The position numbers and the translations under genes are program-made. From positions 2,464,001-2,528,000 of the forward strand of contig NZ_CP117229.1 in NCBI RefSeq assembly GCF_028596125.1: a DNA stretch of 64,000 bases, read 5' to 3'. The notes below the pieces were generated by a model. That model saw nothing but the letters and a program-made list of their open reading frames with translations, searched no databases and was not told the origin of the DNA. Source of the stretch: Listeria innocua (GTDB taxonomy: Bacteria > Bacillota > Bacilli > Lactobacillales > Listeriaceae). Of the stretch, positions 10,710 to 21,349 are shown one piece after another; positions within the stretch are counted from its first letter, which is position 1, and the number at the start of each line of letters is the position of its first letter.

Positions 10710-11576
10710 TTAACGAAAAACTTCTGCGCCGCTTCCTTCAACATCAAGAAGAAGAACGTCTGCATCAATTTCAAGTGTTTGTAAAGATGTTTGAAGTGTA
10801 TCTGCAACGTCTCGCGGAGCAAATACTAAGACAGTTGGGCCAGCGCCACTTAAACAAGCAGCATAAGCACCATTGTTTTTAGCAACTTCTCGAATTTGTG
10901 TTAAATGTGGCACTAATTTACTACGGTATTTTTCATGCCATAAATCGCGTTCCATCATTTCTCCAGCAAGAGTCATATCATTGCGTAGTATAGCTGCAAT
11001 CATCACATTCGCAATACTACTTGCTTTGACCGCTTCTTTGAAAGGAAGTGTTCCAGGAAGAACGCCGCGACTTTCCGAAGTTAACAGTTCTGCCTTTGGA
11101 ATAAAAGCAATTAAAGCACAATCGGGAAATAAATGACGTACGTAGAAATCTTCTCCGTCCAATTTTGCTCCAACTACCCAGTTTCCAAGAACAGCTGGCG
11201 CTACATTATCAGGATGACCTTCTATTTCAGCAGCTATCCGGACTTTTTCCTCTTTTGAAAGGTTAAGTTCAGCAAGTGTATTGGCTAATTCAATTCCCGC
11301 AACAACTGCTGCCGAACTACTACCAAGTCCACGAGCGGGCGGAATATCACATGTCATCACTAAATGGTGCGGCGTTAAATTCGGCGCTAGATTTAAGGCA
11401 GTTTCGATAATCACATTGGTTTCATCATGCGGAATCCCGCCGCCAATATTATGTTCGATATACCAAGAGTCCGCTTTTTCGCCAATGTCTAAAGTAAGAT
11501 ATAACGTTAATGCTAAACCACACGAATCAAAACCAGGCCCAAGATTAGCCGTTGTTGCCGGGACACGAATACGCAT
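10710..11576 (-). CDS. thrB: Homoserine kinase
   Basis: Phosphorylates homoserine for threonine synthesis. It is a 288-residue GHMP kinase with the ATP-binding motif PPARGLGSSSAAVVAG and the C-terminal GAYAACLSGAGPTVL. Its ATG overlaps the thrC stop by one base (TAATG), indicating translational coupling. Last gene of hom-thrC-thrB. Confidence 0.97.
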   Translation of the reverse strand: MRIRVPATTANLGPGFDSCGLALTLYLTLDIGEKADSWYIEHNIGGGIPHDETNVIIETALNLAPNLTPHHLVMTCDIPPARGLGSSSAAVVAGIELANTLAELNLSKEEKVRIAAEIEGHPDNVAPAVLGNWVVGAKLDGEDFYVRHLFPDCALIAFIPKAELLTSESRGVLPGTLPFKEAVKASSIANVMIAAILRNDMTLAGEMMERDLWHEKYRSKLVPHLTQIREVAKNNGAYAACLSGAGPTVLVFAPRDVADTLQTSLQTLEIDADVLLLDVEGSGAEVFR

Positions 11577-12631
11577 TAAGCTTTCACTCCTGAACGTAAA
11601 TGTGTACGCATTGCTTCAATATCATCTACATGGGAAATCGGAATTTCATGTACGCTCATTGCTGTATCTGGATCTTTTAAGCCATTTCCAGTAAAGACAC
11701 AAACGACTTTTTCCCCTTGTTTAATTGTTCCATTCGCCACATGTTGAATAACTCCAGCTAATGATGCAGCAGAACCTGGCTCGATGAAGACTCCATCTTG
11801 CGCTGCGATTTTTTTATAAGCATTAACAATTTCATCATCTGTTACAGAATGGATGTATCCGCCAGATTCGTCGCGAGCTGCTTCTGCAAGCTCCCAACTA
11901 GCTGGATTTCCGATACGAATCGCTGTTGCAATTGTTTCCGGGTTATCAATCGGTTTCCCTTGGACAATTGCAGCCGCTCCTTCTGCTTCAAATCCATGCA
12001 TCCGTGGAAGTCCAGAAGCGTTTGCCTCATTCCACTCTTTAAAACCTTTCCAGTATGCAGAAATATTTCCGGCGTTACCGACTGGAATTGCAAGAACATC
12101 TGGAGCAGAACCTAATTGCTCACAGATTTCGAATGCAGCCGTTTTTTGGCCTTCTAAACGATAAGGATTTACTGAGTTTACAAGCGTTACTGCTTCTGTT
12201 TCAGCAAGTTCACGAACAGATTTTAAAGCTTCATCAAAATTACCTTGAATCGAGATAATATCAGCGCCATACATGACTGCTTGCGCTAATTTTCCTAGAG
12301 CAACTTTACCTTCTGGGATAACAATATATGCTTTTAATCCGGCACGTGTTGCATATGCCGCCGCCGCTGCTGAAGTATTCCCAGTCGATGCACAAATAAC
12401 CGCTTCCGCACCTTCTTCTTTCGCTTTAGCCACAGCCATAACCATTCCGCGGTCTTTAAAAGAACCAGTTGGATTTAACCCTTCATATTTTCCATATAAA
12501 GTTACTCCAAGTTCTTTTGATAAATTTGGTAATGGGATAAGTGGTGTGTTTCCTTCCGCAAGTGAGATCATTGGCGTTTTTTCAGTTACTGGTAGATATT
12601 CTTTATATTTTTCTAGTAAACCTTTATACAT
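11576..12631 (-). CDS. thrC: Threonine synthase
   Basis: PLP enzyme converting O-phosphohomoserine to threonine. The 351-residue protein has the PLP lysine in TGSFKDRGM, the cofactor-binding ASTGNTSAA loop and the later VGNAGN and VFTGNGLKD segments. The short form without the plant-type N-terminal extension is usual in Bacillales. Two bases separate it from hom. Confidence 0.97.
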   Translation of the reverse strand: MYKGLLEKYKEYLPVTEKTPMISLAEGNTPLIPLPNLSKELGVTLYGKYEGLNPTGSFKDRGMVMAVAKAKEEGAEAVICASTGNTSAAAAAYATRAGLKAYIVIPEGKVALGKLAQAVMYGADIISIQGNFDEALKSVRELAETEAVTLVNSVNPYRLEGQKTAAFEICEQLGSAPDVLAIPVGNAGNISAYWKGFKEWNEANASGLPRMHGFEAEGAAAIVQGKPIDNPETIATAIRIGNPASWELAEAARDESGGYIHSVTDDEIVNAYKKIAAQDGVFIEPGSAASLAGVIQHVANGTIKQGEKVVCVFTGNGLKDPDTAMSVHEIPISHVDDIEAMRTHLRSGVKA

Positions 12632-12633
12632 AA

Positions 12634-13920
12634 TTAACCCTCCACAACGGAATATTTTGCGAGCATTTGCATTTCTGGCTCATTTTTCACTCTAGTAATA
12701 GCTTGTTCTAATTGCGCTTGACTTGTTGAGTGTGTGACGATAACAACTGTCGCTGTAAAATCATCATATGGTTGTTGTAAAATTTTATCAAAACCGACGC
12801 CTGCTTCTGCAAAAATTTGTGTTAACTTAAGGAAAGTTCCTGTTTTATCATCCATTGTTAGACGTAGATAATATTTTGAGAAAACTTGTTCTTTCGGCGT
12901 ATGTTTCGTTTCGTGTTTATAACTATTGAAAGCATTGCCGTTTGTACCTAGACGGCTGTTTTTTGCGACGGTAATTAAATCACTAACAACACTGGTTGCT
13001 GTTGGTAATTCGCCAGCTCCGGGACCATAAAACATGGTTTCCCCAACGGCTGCACCTGTTACAAATACAGCATTATTTTCATAGTTAACGCCTGCAAGCG
13101 GATGTGCTTTTGGTAGTAACACTGGTCCGACATTTACATTAACTGTTCCATTTGTTTCTTCTGCTGTACCTACTAGTTTAATTTTATAGCCTAATTGATA
13201 TGCCACTTCAATATCTTCTGGAGAAATTCCGCGGATACCACTAGTTTCTACATTATCTAAATTCACATTCATACCAAATGCAAGTCTTGTCATAATAACC
13301 ATTTTTCTCGCTGCATCAATGCCGTCCACATCATTTGTTGGATCGGATTCTGCAAAACCTAATGCTTGGGCTTCTGCTAAAACTTCTTCATATGACTTTT
13401 TCTCTGTCGTCATTTTTGTTAGCATGAAATTGGTCGTCCCGTTGACGATTCCCATTACTTTTTGAATTTTATCAGCTGCAAGGCTATTTACGATTGTACG
13501 TAAAATTGGAATTCCACCTGCAACACTTGCTTCATAAAACAAATCACAGTTATTAGCCTGTGCAACTGCCACCAATTCGTCGCCGTGTAGCGCAATCAAA
13601 TCCTTATTCGCAGTTACAACATGCTTTCCAGCTTTCAAGGCCTGCAAAATGTATTCCCGCGCAGTTGTGATGCTGCCCATAACCTCGACAACAACAGCAA
13701 TTTCTGGATCATCCAGTACATCAGACGGATTGGTGGTTAGTTCAAAACCTTTTGTTTCATAACGGCGATTTTTCTCTAAGTCACGAACTAGCACTTTCTT
13801 TACAGAAATATGATAGCCAGTTACTTGACTAATTTTTTCTTGATGCTCTTCTAAAATATGAATAACACCGCTACCTACCGTTCCAAATCCTAACACACCT
13901 ACTTGTAACTTTGCTTCCAC
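12634..13920 (-). CDS. hom: Homoserine dehydrogenase
   Basis: NAD(P)H-dependent reduction of aspartate semialdehyde to homoserine, the branch point to threonine and methionine. The 428-residue protein has the Rossmann GFGTVGSGV motif at the N terminus, the [11 protein letters not shown] catalytic region in the middle and a C-terminal ACT domain from about residue 350 for threonine feedback. It heads hom-thrC-thrB with its own promoter. Confidence 0.97.
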   Translation of the reverse strand: MEAKLQVGVLGFGTVGSGVIHILEEHQEKISQVTGYHISVKKVLVRDLEKNRRYETKGFELTTNPSDVLDDPEIAVVVEVMGSITTAREYILQALKAGKHVVTANKDLIALHGDELVAVAQANNCDLFYEASVAGGIPILRTIVNSLAADKIQKVMGIVNGTTNFMLTKMTTEKKSYEEVLAEAQALGFAESDPTNDVDGIDAARKMVIMTRLAFGMNVNLDNVETSGIRGISPEDIEVAYQLGYKIKLVGTAEETNGTVNVNVGPVLLPKAHPLAGVNYENNAVFVTGAAVGETMFYGPGAGELPTATSVVSDLITVAKNSRLGTNGNAFNSYKHETKHTPKEQVFSKYYLRLTMDDKTGTFLKLTQIFAEAGVGFDKILQQPYDDFTATVVIVTHSTSQAQLEQAITRVKNEPEMQMLAKYSVVEG

Positions 13921-14002
13921 TTGAAAACCTCCTTATTATTGTTTAACAAAACAGAAAATTTAACTTTTTTATTACCTACTCATAAAAAAAGTAATTAGTG
14001 AT

Positions 14003-14031
14003 ATTATACGCAACTTCACAGGGAAAAGTAA
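14003..14031 (-). promoter_or_regulatory. Sigma-A promoter of hom-thrC-thrB
   Basis: TTACTT (14031-14026), 17 bases, TATAAT (14008-14003) on the minus strand, giving a leader of about 75 bases. No T-box or attenuator hairpin was recognised in that leader. Confidence 0.65.
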
Positions 14032-14082
14032 ACCCTTGAAGGGAAAGTTTTTATTTTTAGTAGTTACGGGGAAAATTTCCAT

Positions 14083-14115
14083 AAAAAAAACACACCCAGC
14101 AAAAGCTGAGTGCGC
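14083..14115 (-). terminator. Terminator after rpmE2
   Basis: CACTCAGC-TTTT-GCTGGGTG hairpin on the minus strand followed by TG and eight T. Confidence 0.88.
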
Positions 14116-14142
14116 AAATTATTTCGTTCGTTACATACAGTC

Positions 14143-14388
14143 TTATTTGAGACCGTATTTTTTGTTGAAGCGGTCCACACGGCCGTCTGCAGTCGCATGT
14201 TTTTGTTTACCAGTATAGAACGGGTGCGAATCAGAAGAGATTTCGACACGAAGTAATGGATACTCGTTGCCATCTTCCCATTTAATTGTTTCGCTTGAGC
14301 TCTTAGTAGAACCTGACAAAAATTTGAAATCAGTACTAGTATCAACAAATACCACTGGACGGTACTCAGGATGAATTCCAGTTTTCAT
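14143..14388 (-). CDS. rpmE2: Ribosomal protein L31 type B (zinc-free form)
   Basis: An 81-residue L31 of the large ribosomal subunit. It starts [16 protein letters not shown] and contains no cysteine, so it is the zinc-independent paralogue that replaces the CXXC form under zinc shortage in other Firmicutes. A promoter lies at 14459-14487. I see no clear Zur operator, so zinc control is not shown here. A gtr-like glycosylation operon lies upstream on the same strand. Confidence 0.95.
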   Translation of the reverse strand: MKTGIHPEYRPVVFVDTSTDFKFLSGSTKSSSETIKWEDGNEYPLLRVEISSDSHPFYTGKQKHATADGRVDRFNKKYGLK

Positions 14389-14458
14389 TTCTTTTCAACT
14401 CCTTCGCCCTGAATCATCTGAAACAGAGTAATTAAGTGCTTTTACACACAGTATAAAT

Positions 14459-14487
14459 ATTATAACAATGTTGAAGCAAACAAGCAA
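14459..14487 (-). promoter_or_regulatory. Sigma-A promoter of rpmE2
   Basis: TTGCTT (14487-14482), 17 bases, TATAAT (14464-14459) on the minus strand, about 70 bases before the rpmE2 start. Confidence 0.7.
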
Positions 14488-14527
14488 GATTATTTTTGTG
14501 CTTTAGATAATCCATTTGCTTTAATTT

Positions 14528-16021
14528 TTACTTAGGCGCATTTTTAAGTTCTATATCTTTAGGTAAGTTAAAGAAAATCTTGAAGTTATCTGCTTGGAAT
14601 CCAGGAATCATTAACCTACTATTCCATAAGAATTTCTCATGTTTTAGTGGTTTAACAGTTACCACTTTTTTACCTTCGTCAATTTGTTTTTGAATACTAT
14701 CCATTCTGTCATTATCAGATATTTTTATTTGAGCAAAAATAATACCATACGCGACTACTAAAGATAAAGAAAGCGTTATAATCGGAACACTGATAGCATT
14801 TAGATTAACATATCTCTCATCCACAAAATAAACAAGAAGTCGTATAATAAATAAAACAAAAAATGTATAGGAAATAATAAAACATCTTGATCCAAAAGGA
14901 GTTACAAAGAATAACGGTCCTGCAACGAATACTGCAGAAATTAGATAAAAACTTAGCTCCACTTTTAAAGAACTCTTTCGGAAAAATAAAATGATAGTAA
15001 ATAGAATAGTTAAGTAAAATAATAATGAAATCCAAGCTTCAAGTTCTGAAGTCTTAGCTACATCCGTAAAAATACTTAACTGCATTCTATCAACAATAAG
15101 TGGTCGATAGAAAGGATATATAGTTAGTATTACCATGAAAATGTTTTTAACCCATACCTTCCAAATAGGTAGATTAGTTCCAATTTTCACTAACAAGAAA
15201 ATACAAAATATAGCCAATGCAAAGTTCAATAAAATATTGTTCATAATTAAAAACTTATACATGCTAGTTGAGAAAATTGAATAAATTTTTTCAAAAATTC
15301 CCATATCAGTATCAATTGTTCGATAATTATCTGCGCCAGTAAATATTTTTACATAGGCACCATTAGAAAACATTATAACTGCTCCGATGAGGGCTGAAAT
15401 AAGGTATACAATATGGAAATAAAAGAACTTTCTAAATTTCATAAAGCTATAAATTATAACAAACGCACCAGCAAATACATTATAAATTGTAGCATGTTCT
15501 ACAAACAATTGAGAGCCAATTCCAAGTGGAACAGCAAATATTACCAACCAAACTGAATAACTAGGATTTTTTTCATAAAAAATATTCTTCACAATTAGTA
15601 AATATACTAAAATACAAATCGTTGCAGTATTATAGTTAGCAAAACCAGCTGCCCACGCAAAAGTAGAAGAAAACATATCACTGGAAACACCTAGCATCAA
15701 GAATAGACTTAGAAAAGCGATAGTTAACTTTGTTGCTTTTGCAATTAAAAGGGGTATTACTACTATTGCAGCTCCAAATACTCCCATGATTAAAAAGCGG
15801 AACCAATCTACTCTAGTAATTATTAATTCACATATATTACCAAAATAACGACCATTATAGTCTTTAAAACCATCATAAAAACGATTCATTCCAAGTCGTA
15901 TGCCCCAAGTCCAGTCATCATGAGTTAACGGGGTACAATAAGACAGATATAAGTAAAACAAAAAAACAATAAAACTAAAAATTCCAATCTTGACGCCATC
16001 TTTTTTTATGCTATTTATCAT
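14528..16021 (-). CDS. Polytopic membrane protein, probable GT-C glycosyltransferase
   Basis: A 497-residue protein with about 11-12 membrane segments. The first loop holds an acidic pair (CTPLTHDDWTWG). GT-C enzymes that use polyprenyl-phosphate sugars carry such an Asp pair in the first outside loop. It resembles the DUF6056/GtrC-like proteins. It is 14 bases after gtcA and in the same direction as the GT2 gene, so the three form a GtrB-GtrA-GtrC-type set: load a sugar on undecaprenyl phosphate, flip it, attach it outside. The acceptor is probably wall teichoic acid, from the known role of gtcA. I do not recall this gene at this place in strain EGD-e. Composition is more AT-rich than its neighbours. 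Confidence 0.65.
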   Translation of the reverse strand: MINSIKKDGVKIGIFSFIVFLFYLYLSYCTPLTHDDWTWGIRLGMNRFYDGFKDYNGRYFGNICELIITRVDWFRFLIMGVFGAAIVVIPLLIAKATKLTIAFLSLFLMLGVSSDMFSSTFAWAAGFANYNTATICILVYLLIVKNIFYEKNPSYSVWLVIFAVPLGIGSQLFVEHATIYNVFAGAFVIIYSFMKFRKFFYFHIVYLISALIGAVIMFSNGAYVKIFTGADNYRTIDTDMGIFEKIYSIFSTSMYKFLIMNNILLNFALAIFCIFLLVKIGTNLPIWKVWVKNIFMVILTIYPFYRPLIVDRMQLSIFTDVAKTSELEAWISLLFYLTILFTIILFFRKSSLKVELSFYLISAVFVAGPLFFVTPFGSRCFIISYTFFVLFIIRLLVYFVDERYVNLNAISVPIITLSLSLVVAYGIIFAQIKISDNDRMDSIQKQIDEGKKVVTVKPLKHEKFLWNSRLMIPGFQADNFKIFFNLPKDIELKNAPK

Positions 16022-16035
16022 AGATACACATCCCT

Positions 16036-16473
16036 TTATTTTCTCACTTTAAAAATAATCCATTTACTAAATACATAATTTAATATTAATACTATTACAT
16101 TTGTCCATATCTTTGCCCATAGTTCATTTATTCCTAGTCCACTAATTAACAGAATCATTACTAAGAAATCAACAATATATGTTAAAAATCTAAAGCCAAA
16201 GAAAGAGGATACTTCTCTCGCCTTTTCTTTCCAAGTAGGTGTGTAGCTTTCGAAGACATATTTTTTATTAGAAAAATATGCAAACAGTACAGATGCTACC
16301 CATGCTATAGTATTCGCAATTCTATAATCCCAGTTTAATACATCTGTACATAACCAAAAAGTTACAATATTTATAAGTGTTGTAAATCCACCCATAATTA
16401 GATACATCAAAATACTATGTATATTGTCTGTATACCATGGTAATTTGTCTAGCAACTGCCTTACTCTACTCAT
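16036..16473 (-). CDS. gtcA: GtrA-family flippase, teichoic acid glycosylation protein
   Basis: The 145-residue protein has four membrane segments and the GtrA-family layout (FTTLINIVTFWLC; LFAYFSNKKYVFES; FRFLTYIVDF). GtcA is known in Listeria to be required for sugar decoration of wall teichoic acid, and related work ties it to LTA glycosylation. It probably flips polyprenyl-phosphate sugar. The ATG overlaps the stop of the upstream GT2 gene (ATGA). Serotype-associated variation of this locus is well known. Confidence 0.9.
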   Translation of the reverse strand: MSRVRQLLDKLPWYTDNIHSILMYLIMGGFTTLINIVTFWLCTDVLNWDYRIANTIAWVASVLFAYFSNKKYVFESYTPTWKEKAREVSSFFGFRFLTYIVDFLVMILLISGLGINELWAKIWTNVIVLILNYVFSKWIIFKVRK

Positions 16474-17417
16474 TTGACATCTTCTTTCTCTCCGTTATAT
16501 TCTTCTACAAAATAAAGCGGCCGTTTTTTCACTTCATTAAAAATTCTGCCTAAGTATTCTCCAATTATACCTATACTTGTTAATTGAATTCCACCTAAAA
16601 ATAGTATTGTAATCATTAATGTCGGGAATCCACTAGCGTTAGAACCCATAATTAATGTTTTAATTAAGATGTAAATCAAATAAATAAACGTTCCAAGTGA
16701 TATTGCAAAACCGGCAATAGTAGACAATCTTAGAGGCCATGTGGTATAGGATGTGATTCCTTCAAGAGCTAAATTAATCAATGAACGATAATTCCATTTT
16801 GTTTCACCAGCATGTCTCGGCGCAGCATCAAAAGTCACTTCTACTTTCTTAAATCCAATCCAATTGTAAAGCCCTTTTGTATAACGTTGAGTTTCTCTTA
16901 ATTTTTTTATAGCATCTACACAACGTCGATCAAGCAAACGAAAATCACCAGTATCTGGTAGAACCGGCGTTTTAGTTACTTTTTGTAACATCTTATAATA
17001 AGATTTTGATGTTGCTTTTTTTAACCAACTTTCTCCGTGACGTTTATTTCGTCTTGCATAAACATCTTCATAACCTAATTCCCAGAGCTCAACCATTTGT
17101 GTAATCAACTCTGGTGGATGTTGTAAGTCTGCATCCATAGTAATAACAGCATCACCTTTGGCATAGTCAAAACCAGCAGCCATTGCTATTTCTTTCCCAT
17201 AATTTCTCGATAAATCCACAAAACCTACTCGATCATCTTTTTCATGTAACTGTTTTACTATTTCCAGCGTATTGTCTTTACTACCATCATTAATAAATAA
17301 TAACTCAAACGTATATTTATCTTTAATAGCTCCCATTACTTCGACAATAGTTTCATACAATTTAACAACGGATTCTTGTTCATTATATGCAGGAACAGAT
17401 ATTGTAATTAGTTTCAT
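16470..17417 (-). CDS. GT2 glycosyltransferase, undecaprenyl-phosphate sugar synthase (GtrB type)
   Basis: A 315-residue family-2 glycosyltransferase with PAYNEQESV near the N terminus, the DXD region VITMDADLQHPPEL, the CsbB/DPM1-type DTGDFRLLDR segment, and two C-terminal membrane helices (about 230-300). This class moves a sugar from a nucleotide sugar to undecaprenyl phosphate on the inner face. The frame opens at 17447, but the ATG at 17417 has AAGGAG seven bases upstream. It matches the gene next to gtcA needed for teichoic acid glycosylation in L. monocytogenes. Confidence 0.88.
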   Translation of the reverse strand: MKLITISVPAYNEQESVVKLYETIVEVMGAIKDKYTFELLFINDGSKDNTLEIVKQLHEKDDRVGFVDLSRNYGKEIAMAAGFDYAKGDAVITMDADLQHPPELITQMVELWELGYEDVYARRNKRHGESWLKKATSKSYYKMLQKVTKTPVLPDTGDFRLLDRRCVDAIKKLRETQRYTKGLYNWIGFKKVEVTFDAAPRHAGETKWNYRSLINLALEGITSYTTWPLRLSTIAGFAISLGTFIYLIYILIKTLIMGSNASGFPTLMITILFLGGIQLTSIGIIGEYLGRIFNEVKKRPLYFVEEYNGEKEDVK

Positions 17418-17497
17418 TATCTTTCTCCTTCTTATTACTTCGCTCATTACCCTACAAATGATAGTATCAAAATTAATAAGAAAAGTACAGGTTTGGT

Positions 17498-18769
17498 TTA
17501 TTTTTTAAACATTTCCTCTTGTAATAATTCATAAAACGCTTCATTGTTTTCGGTTTTTTTCAGGTATCTGACAAAGCGTTCTGAAATATCTAATCCATCG
17601 CTTTGTTTTGGCATTGCCTTTCGAATTTTCCAAAGTTGTTCTAAGCGTTCTTTAGATAAGAGCAATTCTTCTTTTCTTGTTCCAGAACGGCGCATATCGA
17701 TAGCAGGAAAGACGCGGCGCTCAGCAAGTTGTCGGTCAAGATGTAATTCCATGTTACCAGTACCTTTAAATTCCTCGTAAATAACATCATCCATTCGTGA
17801 ACCGGTATCAACTAGTGCTGTTGCAAGGATAGTCAAACTTCCGCCTTCCTCAATATTACGTGCTGCACCAAAGAAGCGTTTAGGACGATGGAAAGCAGCT
17901 GGATCAATACCACCAGAAAGTGTACGACCACTTGGCGGAATGACAAGGTTATAGGCTCTTGCTAATCGAGTAATACTATCCATTAAAATAACAACATCTC
18001 GTTTTTGTTCTACTAAACGCATCGCACGTTCCAGTACTAATTCTGCTACTTTAATATGATTTTCTGGAACTTCATCAAAGGTAGAGCTAACAACATCCGC
18101 TTTTACAGAGCGTTCAATATCAGTTACTTCTTCAGGTCGTTCATCTATTAGTAAAACGATCAGTTCAGACTCAGGATGATTAGTTGTAATCGCATTCGCA
18201 ATTTCTTTTAATAAAACAGTCTTACCTGCTTTTGGTGGCGCTACAATCAGTCCACGTTGCCCAAAACCAATTGGCGAAATCAAATCAATTGTCCGCGTCG
18301 AAATTGGCATTTTTCCAGTTTCCAAATGAATTTGACGGTCAGGGTAAAGCGGAGTAAGTCCTGGGAAATGCACTCTTTCTTTGGCTACTTCAGGATTTTC
18401 GCCGTTAACTGCTTCCACATGTAGCAAGCCAAAATAGCGTTCATTTTCTTTCGGAGGACGTACTTTTCCAGAAACCTTATCCCCAGTCCTTAATTCAAAA
18501 CGTCTAATTTGAGAAGCCGAAATATAAATATCTTCCGAACTAGAAGAATAATTAATTGGCCGTAAAAAACCAAAACCTTCATTCGGAATAATCTCTAAAA
18601 CGCCTTCCATAAAAAAGAAACCTTCTTTTTCGGCATTTGATTTTAGTAAAGCAAAAATAAGTTCTCTTTTTGTTAGTTTGCTATAATATGCAATTTTATG
18701 TTCTTTTGCCAAAGCGTAAATATCTTTTATTGTTAAACTTTCTAAGTATGCAATGGACAGTTTTGCCAT
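17498..18769 (-). CDS. rho: Transcription termination factor Rho
   Basis: Hexameric RNA helicase that ends transcription. The 423-residue protein has an N-terminal Rho_N domain, a cold-shock-like RNA-binding domain (GFGFLRP), and an ATPase core with Walker [10 protein letters not shown] and the [16 protein letters not shown] and [16 protein letters not shown] motifs. ATG at 18769 follows GGTGG. The following gtr-like genes start 80 bases later and may be read from it in part. Confidence 0.97.
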   Translation of the reverse strand: MAKLSIAYLESLTIKDIYALAKEHKIAYYSKLTKRELIFALLKSNAEKEGFFFMEGVLEIIPNEGFGFLRPINYSSSSEDIYISASQIRRFELRTGDKVSGKVRPPKENERYFGLLHVEAVNGENPEVAKERVHFPGLTPLYPDRQIHLETGKMPISTRTIDLISPIGFGQRGLIVAPPKAGKTVLLKEIANAITTNHPESELIVLLIDERPEEVTDIERSVKADVVSSTFDEVPENHIKVAELVLERAMRLVEQKRDVVILMDSITRLARAYNLVIPPSGRTLSGGIDPAAFHRPKRFFGAARNIEEGGSLTILATALVDTGSRMDDVIYEEFKGTGNMELHLDRQLAERRVFPAIDMRRSGTRKEELLLSKERLEQLWKIRKAMPKQSDGLDISERFVRYLKKTENNEAFYELLQEEMFKK

Positions 18770-18847
18770 ATGTGTACCACCTTTTTGAGTTAATAATATT
18801 TTATAAGTTTTTAGGAATAAGTGGAAAATGAGGTGAAATCGAGGGAA

Positions 18848-18885
18848 GGCTGAAGCGAACTGATTCGCTCAGCCTCTCTTTTTTT
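18848..18885 (+). terminator. Hairpin with U-tract on the plus strand, antisense to murZ
   Basis: GGCTGAAGCGAA pairs with TTCGCTCAGCC and is followed by TCTC and seven T when read on the plus strand. The minus-strand transcript of murZ does not get a good U-tract after the same hairpin. It would stop transcription running antisense into murZ, or act as a weak two-way signal. Confidence 0.5.
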
Positions 18886-20155
18886 ATAATTTAGTTTCTG
18901 CTGCAGTGCTACGAGTAATATCAGCGCCAATTGCAGAAAGCTTTTCGATAATTTTACTATAACCGCGTTCGATATGTTCAACACCATGAATTTCTGTTGT
19001 TCCTTCCGCCAAAAGCCCCGCAATAACTAGAGCAGCTCCGGCACGTAAATCAGTTGCTGTAACTTTAGAACCTTGGAGTTTAACAGGCCCACTTACAACC
19101 GCCGATCGACCTTCTAACTTGAACTTCCCGCCCATTCGCTCAATCTCAGCTATATGCTTAAAACGGCTCGGGTAAATCGTGTCAGTAACAACGCTGCTAC
19201 CTTCTGCACGGGTTAAAAGTGCCGTTAACGGTTGTTGCAAGTCAGTCGGAAAACCTGGATACGCATATGTTTTAATATCTACTTTTTTGATTTTTTCTAC
19301 TTCCCCAACAAAAATAGCGTCTTCTTCAATATCCATCGGAATTCCCATCTCTGTCATTTTTGCGATGATTCCTTCTAAATGAGTTGGGATAACATTCTCA
19401 ATTCGTACGCCTTTTCCCGATGCTGCGGCAAGTACCATAAATGTTCCTGCTTCAATTCGGTCAGGGATAATTGTATGATGACAGCCATGAAGATGCTCCA
19501 CACCAGTGATTCGAATAGTGTCTGTCCCAGCACCTTTAATAATCGCTCCCATATTGGAAAGAAGCGTTGCAACATCAATAATTTCTGGTTCTTTTGCAGC
19601 GTTCTCAATAATTGTTTTTCCTTTTGCGCGAACAGCTGCTAACATAATATTTATAGTCGCACCTACACTTACAACGTCTAAATAAATACGAGCTCCTTTT
19701 AATTCATCGGCCCGCAAATAAATAGCCCCTTGTTCATTCGTTACTTTTGCGCCTAATGCTTCAAAACCTTTAATGTGTTGATCAATTGGACGCGGACCTA
19801 AATAACAGCCACCTGGAAGCCCGATAACTGCTTTTTTAAACCGACCTAGCATTGCTCCCATTAAGTAGTAAGACGCACGCAATTTCTTCACATTTCCTGT
19901 TGGAAGTGGCATAGAAATCATATCTGCTGGATCAATTACCGCTGTTTTATTATCATAACGGACACTGCCGCCAAGTTCTTCTAAAATATCATAAAGTGTA
20001 TAAACATCTGAAATATCTGGTAAACCCTCTAAAACTACTTCAGATTCCGCTAAAATTGCAGCTGGAATCAAGGCAACTGCGCTATTTTTTGCACCGTCTA
20101 CTTGCAAAGTTCCGGCTAATTTTTTGCCACCTTGTATAATCAATTTATTCGTCAC
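18884..20155 (-). CDS. murZ: UDP-N-acetylglucosamine 1-carboxyvinyltransferase (MurZ, second MurA)
   Basis: First committed step of peptidoglycan synthesis: transfer of enolpyruvate to UDP-GlcNAc. The frame opens at 20203, but the GTG at 20155 ([10 protein letters not shown]) has GAAGG eight bases upstream and gives 423 residues. [12 protein letters not shown] carries the substrate-binding Lys-Asn. Cys117 in [12 protein letters not shown] is the catalytic residue that fosfomycin modifies, so no intrinsic Cys-to-Asp resistance. It lies next to rho, as in Bacillus. Confidence 0.94.
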   Translation of the reverse strand: MTNKLIIQGGKKLAGTLQVDGAKNSAVALIPAAILAESEVVLEGLPDISDVYTLYDILEELGGSVRYDNKTAVIDPADMISMPLPTGNVKKLRASYYLMGAMLGRFKKAVIGLPGGCYLGPRPIDQHIKGFEALGAKVTNEQGAIYLRADELKGARIYLDVVSVGATINIMLAAVRAKGKTIIENAAKEPEIIDVATLLSNMGAIIKGAGTDTIRITGVEHLHGCHHTIIPDRIEAGTFMVLAAASGKGVRIENVIPTHLEGIIAKMTEMGIPMDIEEDAIFVGEVEKIKKVDIKTYAYPGFPTDLQQPLTALLTRAEGSSVVTDTIYPSRFKHIAEIERMGGKFKLEGRSAVVSGPVKLQGSKVTATDLRAGAALVIAGLLAEGTTEIHGVEHIERGYSKIIEKLSAIGADITRSTAAETKL

Positions 20156-20235
20156 AAATGTACCCTTCTTTCCTGAAGCATGTAATACTTTTTCATTATC
20201 CATTAAATTGTTTTACTTTGCAAGATTCTTTCTTC

Positions 20236-20270
20236 AAAAAAAGCCGGGAACAGTTCATTCCAAGCTTTTC
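20236..20270 (-). terminator. Terminator after lafC
   Basis: AAGCTTGGAA and TTCCCGGCTT pair with two mismatches on the minus strand, followed by a T run, just beyond the lafC stop. Confidence 0.75.
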
Positions 20271-20271
20271 A

Positions 20272-21345
20272 TTACGACGAAATATTTTTTACTGGCGCTT
20301 TTGTTAATGCTTCTATATGAGGTTTGATTTTTTTAGAAGCTGTATCTTTAATTAATAAGGCTCCTGCCCCAAAAACAATGCAACTATAATAGGTAATAAT
20401 TCGCCATAAAACGAGCGCCATCAATAGTTTTGCTGGTCCAAGCAACATACCAAACAACAACGTAAATGTATACTCAGCACCACCTGCGCCTCCAGGAGTT
20501 GGCATAACAGTAGCAAACATAATAATAAAGGCGTGATAAGTAATCGCCATATACAGCCCAATGCCAGTTACACCAATTGCTTGTAAAATGAAGAAAGGTA
20601 TCGAGAAATATATCCATAATTGGAGCGTCGTATAAAAACAACAGCGCACAATTAATTTCCAATCTTTCCCAATCCGACTACTTTCTTCATGGAAAGTAAT
20701 AATTTTTTCGTCTAGTGTATTTTTTAAATTCGCGACTTTTTCTTTTTTCATAAATAATCTAGTCGGAAGTAATAGCACATGTACTAATTTTGTGGTGAAT
20801 TTCTGACTTCTACCGACTAAAATTAAGGCTACGATAACTACCACGTGGACGCCAAAACCAAGCAAAACAAGAAATTTAAGTTGCGTTACCCCTGTCATCA
20901 AGTAATGAATACCGAAAATCAAAATAACTAAAAAATTAAGTACAACCATCGCTTGATAAATAATAAATTTCACGAGTAACACAGAACTTCCTCGTCCAGC
21001 ATCCATGCCTTGTTTGGTTAACATTACGAGCTGTGCCGGTTGCCCACCCGTTGCCATCGGAGTAATCGTATTAAAAAATTGACCAATCATCGTTATCCGA
21101 AAAGAAGAAAAGAATCGTTGGCCTTTATTTGCAGGCTTTGAAGCGGTTTGTAAAACGACTGCTTCTAAAAACCAATAAACAAACATCGCCGCAAATGCTC
21201 CTAGAAGCCACCACGGATTGACTTTTAACATCGAAGCAAAGAATGTGGAAATATCTACGCCTTGAAATTGCCAAATAATGAAGCCGATACTAATCGCCAG
21301 TACAATAGCTATATTAAATAGATTCTTCTTCGCGCCTCCACTCAT
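20272..21345 (-). CDS. lafC: LPG-synthase-type flippase-domain membrane protein of the LTA glycolipid operon
   Basis: A 357-residue protein with about eight membrane helices, of the family formed by the N-terminal domain of MprF (UPF0104). Signatures include TPMATGGQPAQLVMLT and PTPGGAGGAEYTF. It lies four bases after lafB and completes lafA-lafB-lafC, the Listeria operon for the glycolipid anchor of lipoteichoic acid. Its biochemical role is not settled; lipid transport is an inference from family. Confidence 0.85.
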   Translation of the reverse strand: MSGGAKKNLFNIAIVLAISIGFIIWQFQGVDISTFFASMLKVNPWWLLGAFAAMFVYWFLEAVVLQTASKPANKGQRFFSSFRITMIGQFFNTITPMATGGQPAQLVMLTKQGMDAGRGSSVLLVKFIIYQAMVVLNFLVILIFGIHYLMTGVTQLKFLVLLGFGVHVVVIVALILVGRSQKFTTKLVHVLLLPTRLFMKKEKVANLKNTLDEKIITFHEESSRIGKDWKLIVRCCFYTTLQLWIYFSIPFFILQAIGVTGIGLYMAITYHAFIIMFATVMPTPGGAGGAEYTFTLLFGMLLGPAKLLMALVLWRIITYYSCIVFGAGALLIKDTASKKIKPHIEALTKAPVKNISS

Positions 21346-21349
21346 ATGC

